From Oscillospiraceae bacterium (GTDB lineage Bacteria; Bacillota; Clostridia; Oscillospirales; Ruminococcaceae), in assembly GCA_017451665.1 (NCBI GenBank), contig JAFTNX010000038.1:1-6087 (forward strand): a stretch of DNA of 6,087 nucleotides. The letters run 5' to 3'. The notes beneath the pieces were generated by a model. It worked only from the letters and a program-made list of their open reading frames with translations. It had not been told where the DNA came from and searched no databases. Within the stretch, counting starts at the first letter, position 1, and every line of letters starts with the position of its first letter. A program made the position numbers and the translations under genes. Below, piece by piece: positions 1-6,019 of this stretch.

Positions 1-17
1 TAAGCGTTTATCAAACT

Positions 18-97
18 GGGAGAAATTTTCGGTTTTATATTTTTGCTACGCAAAAATGCAAAATCACTGACATTGTCAGTGAAGAAAATTTACTCCC
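18..97. repeat. Nested inverted-repeat element (outer stem enclosing two hairpins)
   Basis: Bases 18-30 (GGGAGAAATTTTC) pair with 84-97 (GAAAATTTACTCCC) over 13 bp with one bulged A at 92. Inside lie two perfect hairpins: 39-46 with 50-57 (ATTTTTGC/GCAAAAAT, 3-nt loop) and 65-71 with 75-81 (CACTGAC/GTCAGTG, 3-nt loop). The whole would fold as a three-way junction in either strand. It lies downstream of the minus-strand transporter gene, so it would be in that gene's 3' region if transcription reads through. The form suits a small MITE-like or other intergenic repeat, or a structured RNA or processing element; no target-site duplication is obvious. The pairing is seen directly; the function is unknown. 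Confidence 0.6.
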
Positions 98-119
98 GAC
101 GCTTGCTTTTGCAAGCGTC
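98..119. repeat. Perfect 9-bp hairpin next to the nested repeat
   Basis: GACGCTTGC (98-106) and GCAAGCGTC (111-119) are perfect complements around a TTTT loop. The hairpin starts on the base after the outer stem of the 18-97 element, so the two could stack. The right arm is followed by a second copy of AAGCGTC (120-126), making a 7-bp tandem repeat. On the minus strand it lies 14 bases past the transporter stop codon and could act as part of its 3' end, but no run of T follows directly, so it is not a canonical intrinsic terminator. Confidence 0.6.
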
Positions 120-133
120 AAGCGTCACGTTTG

Positions 134-1408
134 CTATTTGGCGTTGATGTTGATGTATTCGTGTTTGAGTTTGGAATAAACAATCTTCTGACTTGAATAT
201 AATCCGTAGTAGCCTGACAAAACAAATGATATTCCACAGGCAAGCGTAAAGAAAACAATGCTGTTTGCGTCGGAGAAAAGCTCAATGCTTAAAATAATCG
301 ACGCAACAGGACAGTTTACAACGCCACAGAACATCGCAACAAGCCCGATTGCTGCACCAAAAGCAGGGTTTAACCCGATTAAATCACCAAATACACAACC
401 AAAGGTTGCTCCGATGAAAAATGTAGGAACAATTTCGCCACCCTTAAAGCCTGCACCGATAGTTATACAAGTGAATATCAGCTTCAGAGCAAAAGCAAAA
501 GGTTCTGCTTCACCCTCAAGGGCACGCTCAACAATGTTCATTCCTGCACCGTTGTAATCTCTTGTGCCGAGAATGAATGTGAGTGCAACAATTACTGCAC
601 CACCAACAAAAATTCTGATGTATGAGTTTTTAAAACACTTTTTAAGAAGCTTGTGACTTCCTTCTAAACTAAGAATAAATACACTGCTTAAAAGGGCAGT
701 AACTGCTGCAAGAATAATAACCTTTATAATAGGCATAGCTGTTAATTCCGGTACACCCTTTAATTCAAATCTCTCAGGCTTTATTCCGAATTTCAAAGTA
801 ATTACATATGATGAAAGGGAAGTTATAATCGACGGGATAAGTGCTGAATAATAAAATACTCCCACGCTGATTACTTCCATAGCAAATAAAACAGCTGTTA
901 TAGGCGTTCCGAAAAGTGCAGAAAAAAGTCCTGCCATTCCACATATTACAATAGTAGCCTTGTCTGACTCGTCAAGCCTGAAAAGTCGCCCTACCTGAAA
1001 GCCTATTCCTCCACCAAGCTGTAAAGCAGCACCCTCTCGGCCTGCCGAACCACCAAAAAGATGGGTAATCGACGCTGCAATAAAAATCAACGGCGCAAGT
1101 AACGGATGAACCTTTTCGTGGTCACGGACAGAGGTAAGCACCATATTTGTGCCTGCGTCCTCACCTGCACCACTCAATTTGTAAAGTAATACAATCAAAA
1201 GTCCACCAACCGGCAAAAACCATATAATGTAATCATGAGAGCCTCTGAAATCTGTTACATATGAAATTGTCTTGTTAAAAAGAGTACCTGCAAGTCCTGT
1301 GAATACTCCCGTTATCGTAGCAATAAGCAACCAATTTAAAAATGTAAGTAAATACTTGATTACTCCGAGAGTTTTTTCTTTTATTGTAGTATTGATAGCT
1401 CTCACCAC
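134..1408 (-). CDS. CLC-family anion transporter, probable fluoride/proton antiporter (CLC-F type)
   Basis: A 424-residue, strongly hydrophobic integral membrane protein with the CLC fold and no C-terminal CBS domains. Visible CLC signatures are GSAGREGAAL (residues 120-129, with Glu125 as the gating glutamate), the helix GMAGLFSALFGTPITAVLF followed by AMEV (157-179), and GFKGGEIVP (320-328). Chloride CLCs usually carry GSGIP in the first anion-binding loop and GxFxP in the third. Here the equivalents read GTNMV (86-90) and GGEIVP, with an extra glutamate (Glu325), which is the pattern I associate with CLC-F exporters that expel F- in exchange for H+. Glu125 and Glu325 are 200 residues apart, matching my recollection of the two key glutamates in the characterised enterococcal CLC-F. 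No fluoride riboswitch is seen upstream. A chloride/proton exchanger is the alternative. The start is GTG at 1408 or the adjacent GTG at 1405; an in-frame TGA lies just upstream (1412-1414). The gene is divergent from the cyclase gene. Confidence 0.85.
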   Translation of the reverse strand: MVRAINTTIKEKTLGVIKYLLTFLNWLLIATITGVFTGLAGTLFNKTISYVTDFRGSHDYIIWFLPVGGLLIVLLYKLSGAGEDAGTNMVLTSVRDHEKVHPLLAPLIFIAASITHLFGGSAGREGAALQLGGGIGFQVGRLFRLDESDKATIVICGMAGLFSALFGTPITAVLFAMEVISVGVFYYSALIPSIITSLSSYVITLKFGIKPERFELKGVPELTAMPIIKVIILAAVTALLSSVFILSLEGSHKLLKKCFKNSYIRIFVGGAVIVALTFILGTRDYNGAGMNIVERALEGEAEPFAFALKLIFTCITIGAGFKGGEIVPTFFIGATFGCVFGDLIGLNPAFGAAIGLVAMFCGVVNCPVASIILSIELFSDANSIVFFTLACGISFVLSGYYGLYSSQKIVYSKLKHEYININAK

Positions 1409-1413
1409 CTTTC
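1403..1413 (-). promoter_or_regulatory. Ribosome binding site overlapping the transporter start
   Basis: Read on the minus strand, GAAAGGTGGTG (1413-1403) resembles the anti-16S consensus AAGGAGGTGA with one mismatch. It overlaps both possible GTG start codons (1408-1406 and 1405-1403), so neither has a normal 5-9 nt spacer. The next in-frame codons contain no ATG or TTG near the right distance; ATC (1396-1394) would sit about 8 nt after AGGTGG. The exact start is therefore unsettled. Confidence 0.45.
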
Positions 1414-1553
1414 AACTTTTACTAATTCTAATCTAAATTTGTGAATTTTTCAAGCAGAGGTCAATTATTTAATTTTTTATTAATATATTGTCACATATTT
1501 GGTAAAATTATAAATAAATTTTGGATTTTTTGAGTAAAATTTGAATAAAACTG
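1409..1553. other. AT-rich divergent spacer, no gene
   Basis: This is the spacer between the divergent transporter and cyclase genes, excluding the cyclase promoter. It is very AT-rich. On the minus strand TATAAT occurs at 1512-1507 but lacks a good -35 box 16-18 bp upstream, and TTGACC at 1464-1459 lacks a good -10 box, so no transporter promoter can be assigned firmly. I looked for the conserved pieces of a fluoride (crcB) riboswitch on the minus strand and did not see them. No ORF of note is present. Confidence 0.5.
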
Positions 1554-1582
1554 TTGCAATTGTAAAAGATTTGTTGTATAAT
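1554..1582 (+). promoter_or_regulatory. Sigma-A-type promoter of the diguanylate cyclase gene
   Basis: TTGCAA (1554-1559) and TATAAT (1577-1582) are separated by exactly 17 bp. The -10 box is a perfect consensus match and the -35 box matches four of six positions. Transcription would start near 1589, giving a short leader of about 30 nt before the TTG start, with the ribosome binding site at 1604-1610. There is no room for a leader-based switch. Confidence 0.75.
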
Positions 1583-1603
1583 TATTATGGTTTAGTTTAA
1601 TCG

Positions 1604-1610
1604 AAAGGAG
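1604..1610 (+). promoter_or_regulatory. Ribosome binding site that decides the cyclase start
   Basis: AAAGGAG at 1604-1610 is a strong Shine-Dalgarno sequence. An in-frame GTG at 1612 is only one base away and so unusable, whereas TTG at 1621 has a 10-nt spacer. This favours the TTG start and an N-terminus beginning MKIKHTF. Confidence 0.65.
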
Positions 1611-1620
1611 CGTGGGGATT

Positions 1621-3603
1621 TTGAAGATAAAGCATACCTTTATAATTATGGCAATTCTGTTTCTTATTGTGCCTATGATTATTATGTGTAGTTTTGTAAA
1701 TAACAGATATAATGATTTCCATATATCAAATAAAAATCTCCATGCAAGTAAAATATTGAGTATTGCTCATAAGGAAATTGAATATAAGTTTACGGAAATA
1801 GTTAAGGACGCTCTGGAATTTGCATCAAACGAGCATTTAAAGCATTACCTTGTAGGTGATTTGAGCGAAGAAAAGAATGTTGAAGGAATTATCGACGGTG
1901 TTGTTGATACGGATACAGACGTTATTCAGGTTGCTATTTACGATTCACAGGGAACACTTCTTCCGGTTTCATCGGGATATGATGAGGGAATTTATCCTAA
2001 TATTTCTACATCAAGCCTTGAAACTGAAATTATTGAGAATTACGGCTTTACATCAATAAATAAATACGAACTGTTGAACAATACCAAAAATACATTCTGT
2101 TATGTATTTAAGATTTATGATGCTAATGATTTCGTTGGATATTGTGTTGCGTATTTCAATCTTGGCGTTTTTGAAAATATAGTTTCAAAAATCGAAGGTT
2201 CAACAGAATACTCACTTGTTATTACAGACTACGAAGGAAATGTTATCAAGTCACCATATAATACAGTTCTGAAGGTTTCACAGCTTTCTGAATATGAAAA
2301 TGTAACCGAACAGTTTAAAATGGTTATCACAGACAGAAAGGTTAACCCTACTGATTATGATAGCGACGGCGAAGAAATGATTATTATGGGTGAAGCCGTT
2401 TCTTCAACAAGAAATAAAAACGGTGGAACATGGGGAATACTTACGTCAACTTCTAATGAAGTTATGATGCAGAGTGTTGAGGACCTTAATAAACAGCTTT
2501 TCACATTCGGCATAGTGCTTACAGCTGTTGTAATTGTTATTGCTATAATTTTCATTCTTAAATATTTAAAGCCTCTTGATGAAGTCTATACTGTGTTTGA
2601 AAGACGTGCAAACGGCGATACATCCACAAGATTTACAAGCAAGGGCAAGAGCGATGTTGTAAGAATGGGTAATTCTGTAAACCAGCTTATTGATATGCTC
2701 AATGAAAGTGAAGAACGTTATAACACAATCGTTGATATGACTGATAATATCATTTTTGAATATAATGTCGTTAAAGACCAGGTATTCTTCAGTGATAACT
2801 TCAATTCAAAGTTCAGCTTCAGAGCTAAAACCCTTAAATTTGAAGACAGCTTCTTTGTTAACGGTGTTGTTGAACGTAAGGAAAAGGCTGATTTTGAAGC
2901 CTTTGTTGACAGACTTGCAGCAGGGGATTCCTGTCAGGGAGAATTCAGCTTCAAGACAATTTACAACGACTACGCATGGTATATCGTAAGATGTGCAAGC
3001 ATCAAGGACAGCGAGGATAATGTTGTCAAGGTTATCGGTGCAATGATTGATATTGACAGAGCTAAGAGAAGAGAAGAAAATCTTCTCAAGAAGGCTAACT
3101 ATGACTCGCTTACACAGATTCTTAACAGACAGTCGTTTGAAGTTAACCTTATGAACGAATACGACCTTTCACAGATGAGAAAAACTAAGGTTGCTGTACT
3201 GTTTATCGACCTTGACGACTTTAAGTATTATAACAATAATTTCGGTCACGCACTTGGTGACGAGGCGCTGACATTTGTAGGTACAACTCTTAAACGTATC
3301 GTTGGAAACAATGGTTTCGCAGGACGTTACGGTGGCGACGAATTTGTAATGTGTTACAGTGAAACACCATTAATTCAGTCTGCTGGTGAAGTTGCTAAGG
3401 AAATTATTACTGAGCTTGGAAACGGTTTTGACGGAGTTTCTGTTAAACAGCACTTCTCAGTTAAGTGTAGTATCGGTATCGCTTACTTTACCGAAAACTC
3501 AATGGACGCTGATTCTGTTATCAAGGACGCTGACGAGGCTATGTATTCAGTTAAGAAGAATGGTAAGTCAGACTTCTCCTACTACTCAAAACCAAGACGT
3601 TAA
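1621..3603 (+). CDS. Membrane sensor diguanylate cyclase (Cache-like/HAMP/PAS/GGDEF)
   Basis: A 660-residue protein (from TTG 1621) predicted to make cyclic di-GMP from two GTP in response to an outside signal. In order it has a membrane segment (about 5-25), an extracytoplasmic region (about 26-290) resembling a double Cache ligand sensor, a second membrane segment (about 293-314), HAMP (about 315-362), PAS (about 365-485) and GGDEF (about 493-655). The catalytic site looks complete: FIDLDDFK (metal Asp530), Asn538 and the GHALGD motif (guanine contacts), and an intact RYGGDEF (GGDEF at 571-575). The inhibitory RxxD I-site is absent: the positions aligned with PleD RxxD before RYGGDEF read GNNG. 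No EAL or HD-GYP domain follows, so it is a synthase only. It has its own promoter and terminator, so it is a single-gene unit. The ligand is not predictable from sequence. The domain calls are firm for GGDEF and HAMP, less so for the Cache subtype. Confidence 0.92.
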   Translation: MKIKHTFIIMAILFLIVPMIIMCSFVNNRYNDFHISNKNLHASKILSIAHKEIEYKFTEIVKDALEFASNEHLKHYLVGDLSEEKNVEGIIDGVVDTDTDVIQVAIYDSQGTLLPVSSGYDEGIYPNISTSSLETEIIENYGFTSINKYELLNNTKNTFCYVFKIYDANDFVGYCVAYFNLGVFENIVSKIEGSTEYSLVITDYEGNVIKSPYNTVLKVSQLSEYENVTEQFKMVITDRKVNPTDYDSDGEEMIIMGEAVSSTRNKNGGTWGILTSTSNEVMMQSVEDLNKQLFTFGIVLTAVVIVIAIIFILKYLKPLDEVYTVFERRANGDTSTRFTSKGKSDVVRMGNSVNQLIDMLNESEERYNTIVDMTDNIIFEYNVVKDQVFFSDNFNSKFSFRAKTLKFEDSFFVNGVVERKEKADFEAFVDRLAAGDSCQGEFSFKTIYNDYAWYIVRCASIKDSEDNVVKVIGAMIDIDRAKRREENLLKKANYDSLTQILNRQSFEVNLMNEYDLSQMRKTKVAVLFIDLDDFKYYNNNFGHALGDEALTFVGTTLKRIVGNNGFAGRYGGDEFVMCYSETPLIQSAGEVAKEIITELGNGFDGVSVKQHFSVKCSIGIAYFTENSMDADSVIKDADEAMYSVKKNGKSDFSYYSKPRR

Positions 3604-3654
3604 AGGCGACTCAAATTATCTGTCTTGGCATAATTATGAAAAAATACTGACAAC

Positions 3655-3688
3655 GGGTATCGTTTTTATACGATACCCTTGTTTTTTT
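3655..3688 (+). terminator. Intrinsic terminator of the cyclase gene
   Basis: GGGTATCG (3655-3662) and CGATACCC (3671-3678) form a perfect 8-bp stem, extendable by one T-A pair, with a short T-rich loop. TTGTTTTTTT (3679-3688) follows directly. It lies 51 bases after the cyclase stop codon and separates that gene from the Fe-S operon. The stem is symmetric, but only the plus strand has the downstream T run, so it acts in one direction. Confidence 0.9.
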
Positions 3689-3708
3689 GAAAAAATTCTG
3701 TTAAATGC

Positions 3709-3737
3709 TTGCATTTAAGATAAAATAGGTATATAAT
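3709..3737 (+). promoter_or_regulatory. Sigma-A-type promoter of the nifS operon
   Basis: TTGCAT (3709-3714) and TATAAT (3732-3737) are 17 bp apart; the -10 box is a perfect consensus. The predicted start near 3744 gives a leader of about 42 nt with GAAAGGA (3769-3775) before ATG 3786. It lies after the cyclase terminator, so nifS, the EF-Tu domain II-like gene and the scaffold gene form their own transcript. I see no clear IscR- or CymR-type palindrome and no regulator gene in the window. Confidence 0.75.
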
Positions 3738-3761
3738 ATTTAAGGTATGTTTTTAAGATAA
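3714..3761 (+). repeat. Three TTTAAG-type repeats around the nifS promoter
   Basis: TTTAAGATAA occurs at 3714-3723 and again, identical over 10 bp, at 3752-3761. A related TTTAAGGTA lies between them at 3739-3747. The first copy sits in the -35/-10 spacer, the second at the predicted transcription start and the third in the leader. They could be operator half-sites, but in DNA this AT-rich chance is a serious alternative. Confidence 0.3.
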
Positions 3762-3785
3762 TGTATTTGAAAGGAACTGATATAG

Positions 3786-4988
3786 ATGGAAAAACGCTTT
3801 GTATATGCTGATAACGCAGCAACTACAAGAGTTTCTAAGACAGCACTTGACGCTGCACTTCCATATTTTACTGAACATTATGGTAATGCTTCAAGTATTT
3901 ATATGATGGGACAGGACGCTGCTAAGGCTGTACTTTTCGCAAGAGAAAAGGTAGCTAATGCAATCGGCGCAAAAACAAACGAAATTTATTTTACAAGTGG
4001 TGGCTCTGAAGCTGATAACTGGGCTATCAAGGGCGTTGCAGAAGCAGGCGAAAAGAAGGGCAAAAAGCATATTATCACTTCTGCTATCGAACATCACGCT
4101 GTACTTCATACCTGCGAATACCTTGAAAAGAAGGGCTTTGAAGTTACCTATCTTCCTGTTGACGATAAGGGACTTGTTTCTGCTGAGGACGTTAAGAATG
4201 CAATCAGAGAGGATACCTGCCTTGTAAGTATTATGTTTGCAAATAACGAAATCGGTACAATTCAGCCTATCGAAGAAATCGGTGCTATCTGTAAGGAAAA
4301 GAAGGTTATTTTCCATACTGACGCTGTTCAGGCTGTTGGTAATGTTGAAATCGACGTTAAAAAGATGAATATTGATATGCTTTCACTTTCAGGACATAAA
4401 ATCCACGCTCCAAAGGGCGTTGGTGCTATGTATATGAGAGCAGGTATTGCTATTCCTAACCTTGTTCACGGAGGCGCACAGGAACGCTCAAAGAGAGCAG
4501 GTACTGAAAACGTTCCGTCAATTGTTGCACTTGCTGCTGCAATTGAAGAGGCTTGCGATAAAATTCCTGAAAAGCAGGCTAAGGTTAAGGTTATGAGGGA
4601 CAAGCTCATTGACGGTATCCTTAAAATCAAGGAAACACGCCTTAACGGTGACAGAGAAAAAAGACTTTGTGGTAATGTGAATATTTCTGTAAGAGGTATC
4701 GAGGGCGAATCTCTTCTCCTTATGCTTGATATAAATGGTATCTGTGCATCTTCAGGAAGTGCCTGCACATCAGGTGACCTTGACCCGTCACACGTTCTGC
4801 TGGCAATCGGACTTCCACACGAAATCGCACACGGCTCACTCCGTCTTTCAATTAACGAAGAAACAACAGACGAGGACGTTGATTATATTCTCGAAGTTGT
4901 TCCTAAGGTTGTTGACAGACTCCGTTCGATGTCACCACTCTGGGACAGAATTTGCCGTGAAGAGGGAATTACAGGCGGGAATATTTAA
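3786..4988 (+). CDS. nifS: Cysteine desulfurase, NifS/IscS type (group I)
   Basis: A 400-residue pyridoxal-phosphate enzyme that converts L-cysteine to L-alanine and carries the sulfur as a persulfide for Fe-S cluster assembly and other thiolation pathways; it is expected to be a cytosolic homodimer. The N-terminal YADNAATT motif is typical of the family. The cofactor site is visible as SGGSEADN (71-78), His104 in IEHHAV, Asp179 and Gln182 in HTDAVQ, and Lys205 in SLSGHKIHAPKG, which forms the Schiff base. The active cysteine is Cys327 in SSGSACTSGDLDPSHVL, the long flexible-loop form of group I enzymes. RAGTENV (237-243) is also conserved. Length is normal for the family and no residue is missing. 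GAAAGGA lies 10 nt before the ATG. It is the first gene of a tight operon with the EF-Tu domain II-like gene 15 bp downstream and the scaffold after that. IscS versus NifS naming is a matter of convention here; no nitrogenase genes are present. Confidence 0.96.
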   Translation: MEKRFVYADNAATTRVSKTALDAALPYFTEHYGNASSIYMMGQDAAKAVLFAREKVANAIGAKTNEIYFTSGGSEADNWAIKGVAEAGEKKGKKHIITSAIEHHAVLHTCEYLEKKGFEVTYLPVDDKGLVSAEDVKNAIREDTCLVSIMFANNEIGTIQPIEEIGAICKEKKVIFHTDAVQAVGNVEIDVKKMNIDMLSLSGHKIHAPKGVGAMYMRAGIAIPNLVHGGAQERSKRAGTENVPSIVALAAAIEEACDKIPEKQAKVKVMRDKLIDGILKIKETRLNGDREKRLCGNVNISVRGIEGESLLLMLDINGICASSGSACTSGDLDPSHVLLAIGLPHEIAHGSLRLSINEETTDEDVDYILEVVPKVVDRLRSMSPLWDRICREEGITGGNI

Positions 4989-5003
4989 TTTCTGGAGGAC
5001 ACT

Positions 5004-5534
5004 ATGGGATTTTTCGACAGCTTAAAGGAAATTATAAATGCCGTTAAGGGCGAACGTGATAATGGCGATGATATTCTTATGGAAGAGGTTCAGAACGAAC
5101 TTAACGGAAGAAATTCACCACCAGAAAGACAGCGTTCTGAGATACCTGCTGAAATGCAGGAGGCTATGAGACGTAAGCGTTACGCTGATGAAATAGCTAA
5201 AAACGGTCAGAAGGGAAAAACTGACTACCTTCTTGAGAGTGCAAGTTTCATTATGGTTGTTGAAGATGTATTTTCAATTACAGGCAGAGGCGTTGTTGCA
5301 ACAGGTAAGGTTACAAAGGGAAGCGTTTGTGTAGGCGATTCTGTAAAGATTGTAGAAATAAAACTTGTGGGAGACCATACCGAGCCTGTTTTAAAGGACT
5401 CCACAATTACAGCAATTGAGCAGTTCAGAAAAATGTGCGACATAGCAAACGAAGGTGACAATGTTGGAATTTTCCTCAGTGGTGTCGCTAAAAATGAAGT
5501 CAGACGTGGCTTTATGATTATGAAGGTAAATTAA
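5004..5534 (+). CDS. EF-Tu domain II-like protein without a GTPase domain
   Basis: A 176-residue protein. Residues about 82-174 match the beta-barrel domain II of EF-Tu closely: FIMVVEDVFSITGRGVVATG (82-101), then VTKGSVCVGDSVKIVEIK (103-120), then an EQFRKMCDIANEGDNVGIFL stretch (139-158) and GVAKNEVRRGFMI (160-172), against the family pattern of FxxPIEDVFSIxGRGTVVTG, VxxGxxxVGEEVEIVG, EMFRKxLDEGxAGDNVG and GxxREExxRG. The P-loop, switch and NKxD motifs of the GTPase domain and the EF-Tu domain III are absent. Residues 1-80 are charged and mostly helical in look: an amphipathic start MGFFDSLKEIINAVKG, then a polar linker and a basic stretch around RRKRY (56-60). It has a strong GGAGG site 5 nt before ATG, no signal peptide or membrane segment, and is spaced 15 bp from nifS and 17 bp from the scaffold gene. 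In EF-Tu this domain contacts the aminoacyl-tRNA acceptor end; whether this protein binds RNA or an Fe-S partner is unknown. It looks like an intact gene, not a decayed tuf, because its N-terminal part is unlike EF-Tu. Confidence 0.85.
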   Translation: MGFFDSLKEIINAVKGERDNGDDILMEEVQNELNGRNSPPERQRSEIPAEMQEAMRRKRYADEIAKNGQKGKTDYLLESASFIMVVEDVFSITGRGVVATGKVTKGSVCVGDSVKIVEIKLVGDHTEPVLKDSTITAIEQFRKMCDIANEGDNVGIFLSGVAKNEVRRGFMIMKVN

Positions 5535-5551
5535 CGAAAGGATTGATATAA

Positions 5552-5986
5552 ATGATTTACAGCGAAAAGGTAATGGACCATTTTGCAAACCCAAGAAACG
5601 TTGGTACAATTGATGACGCTGACGGTGTTGGTGAAGTAGGAAACGCTAAGTGTGGCGATATTATGAAGATGTACATCAAGGTTAACGAAGGTGTAATTAC
5701 TGACGTTAAGTTCCAGACATTCGGCTGTGGTGCAGCTGTTGCAACATCTTCTATGGCAACAGAGCTTATCAAGGGCAAGTCAATTGACGAGGCTTTAAAG
5801 CTCACTAACAAGGCTGTTGTTGAAGCTCTTGACGGACTTCCACCAGCAAAGCTTCACTGTTCAGTATTGGCTGAAGAAGCTATGAAGTCAGCTATTTCTG
5901 ACTACTACACAAGACAGGGTATTGACCCACTTCCAATCGTTGGTGAAATCGGTGGTGGATGCGACCATTGCGAAGGCTGCCATTAA
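5552..5986 (+). CDS. nifU: IscU/NifU N-terminal-type Fe-S cluster scaffold with cysteine-rich tail
   Basis: A 144-residue cytosolic scaffold on which sulfur from NifS and iron are assembled into an Fe-S cluster before transfer to apoproteins. The full ligand set is present: Cys34 and Asp36 in GNAKCGD, Cys59 in FGCGAAVATSS, and His102-Cys103 in KLHCSVLAEEA. DHFANPRNVG (9-18) and LDGLPPAKLHC (93-103) are typical of the family. There is no central ferredoxin-like or C-terminal Nfu domain, so it is the short, IscU-like form. The body ends near residue 126, after which it has an extra tail, GEIGGGCDHCEGCH (131-144), with three more cysteines and two histidines in CxxCxxCH spacing, able in principle to bind a metal. 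AAAGGA lies 9 nt before the ATG. It is the last visible gene of the nifS operon and is followed by a weak hairpin terminator. Confidence 0.95.
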   Translation: MIYSEKVMDHFANPRNVGTIDDADGVGEVGNAKCGDIMKMYIKVNEGVITDVKFQTFGCGAAVATSSMATELIKGKSIDEALKLTNKAVVEALDGLPPAKLHCSVLAEEAMKSAISDYYTRQGIDPLPIVGEIGGGCDHCEGCH

Positions 5987-5992
5987 AACCCT

Positions 5993-6019
5993 GACGGTTT
6001 TACCGTCCTCACCTTTTTT
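5993..6019 (+). terminator. Possible weak terminator after the scaffold gene
   Basis: GACGGT (5993-5998) and ACCGTC (6002-6007) form a perfect 6-bp stem with a TTT loop, six bases past the stop codon. A run of six T (6014-6019) follows, but after a 6-base gap (CTCACC), which is longer than usual for an intrinsic terminator. It may end the nifS operon or only slow it. Confidence 0.45.

Noticed and set aside
39..119. CRISPR array or tRNA in the left-edge hairpins
   Set aside because: The hairpins differ in sequence and spacing, with no repeated unit and spacers, and no cloverleaf with a T-loop or CCA end can be drawn.
258..557. Plus-strand ORF of 99 codons
   Set aside because: It lies wholly inside the well-supported minus-strand CLC gene in another frame, has no recognisable domain and its composition is that of an antisense shadow.
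1409..1611. Fluoride riboswitch upstream of the transporter
   Set aside because: Looked for on the minus strand because of the CLC-F motifs; the conserved GC-rich helices and flanking conserved bases are not present in this AT-rich spacer.
3891..4768. Minus-strand ORFs antisense to nifS (141 and 100 codons)
   Set aside because: Both fall within the conserved nifS coding frame and resemble no protein family I know; they are explained by codon bias on the other strand.
5004..5534. Truncated or decayed tuf (EF-Tu) pseudogene
   Set aside because: The reading frame is intact with its own strong ribosome binding site, operon spacing is tight, and the first 80 residues are not a remnant of the EF-Tu GTPase domain.
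5971..5985. CxxCH heme c attachment site at the scaffold C-terminus
   Set aside because: The motif CEGCH is present, but the protein has no signal peptide and is a cytosolic Fe-S scaffold, so cytochrome c maturation is not expected; metal binding is more likely.
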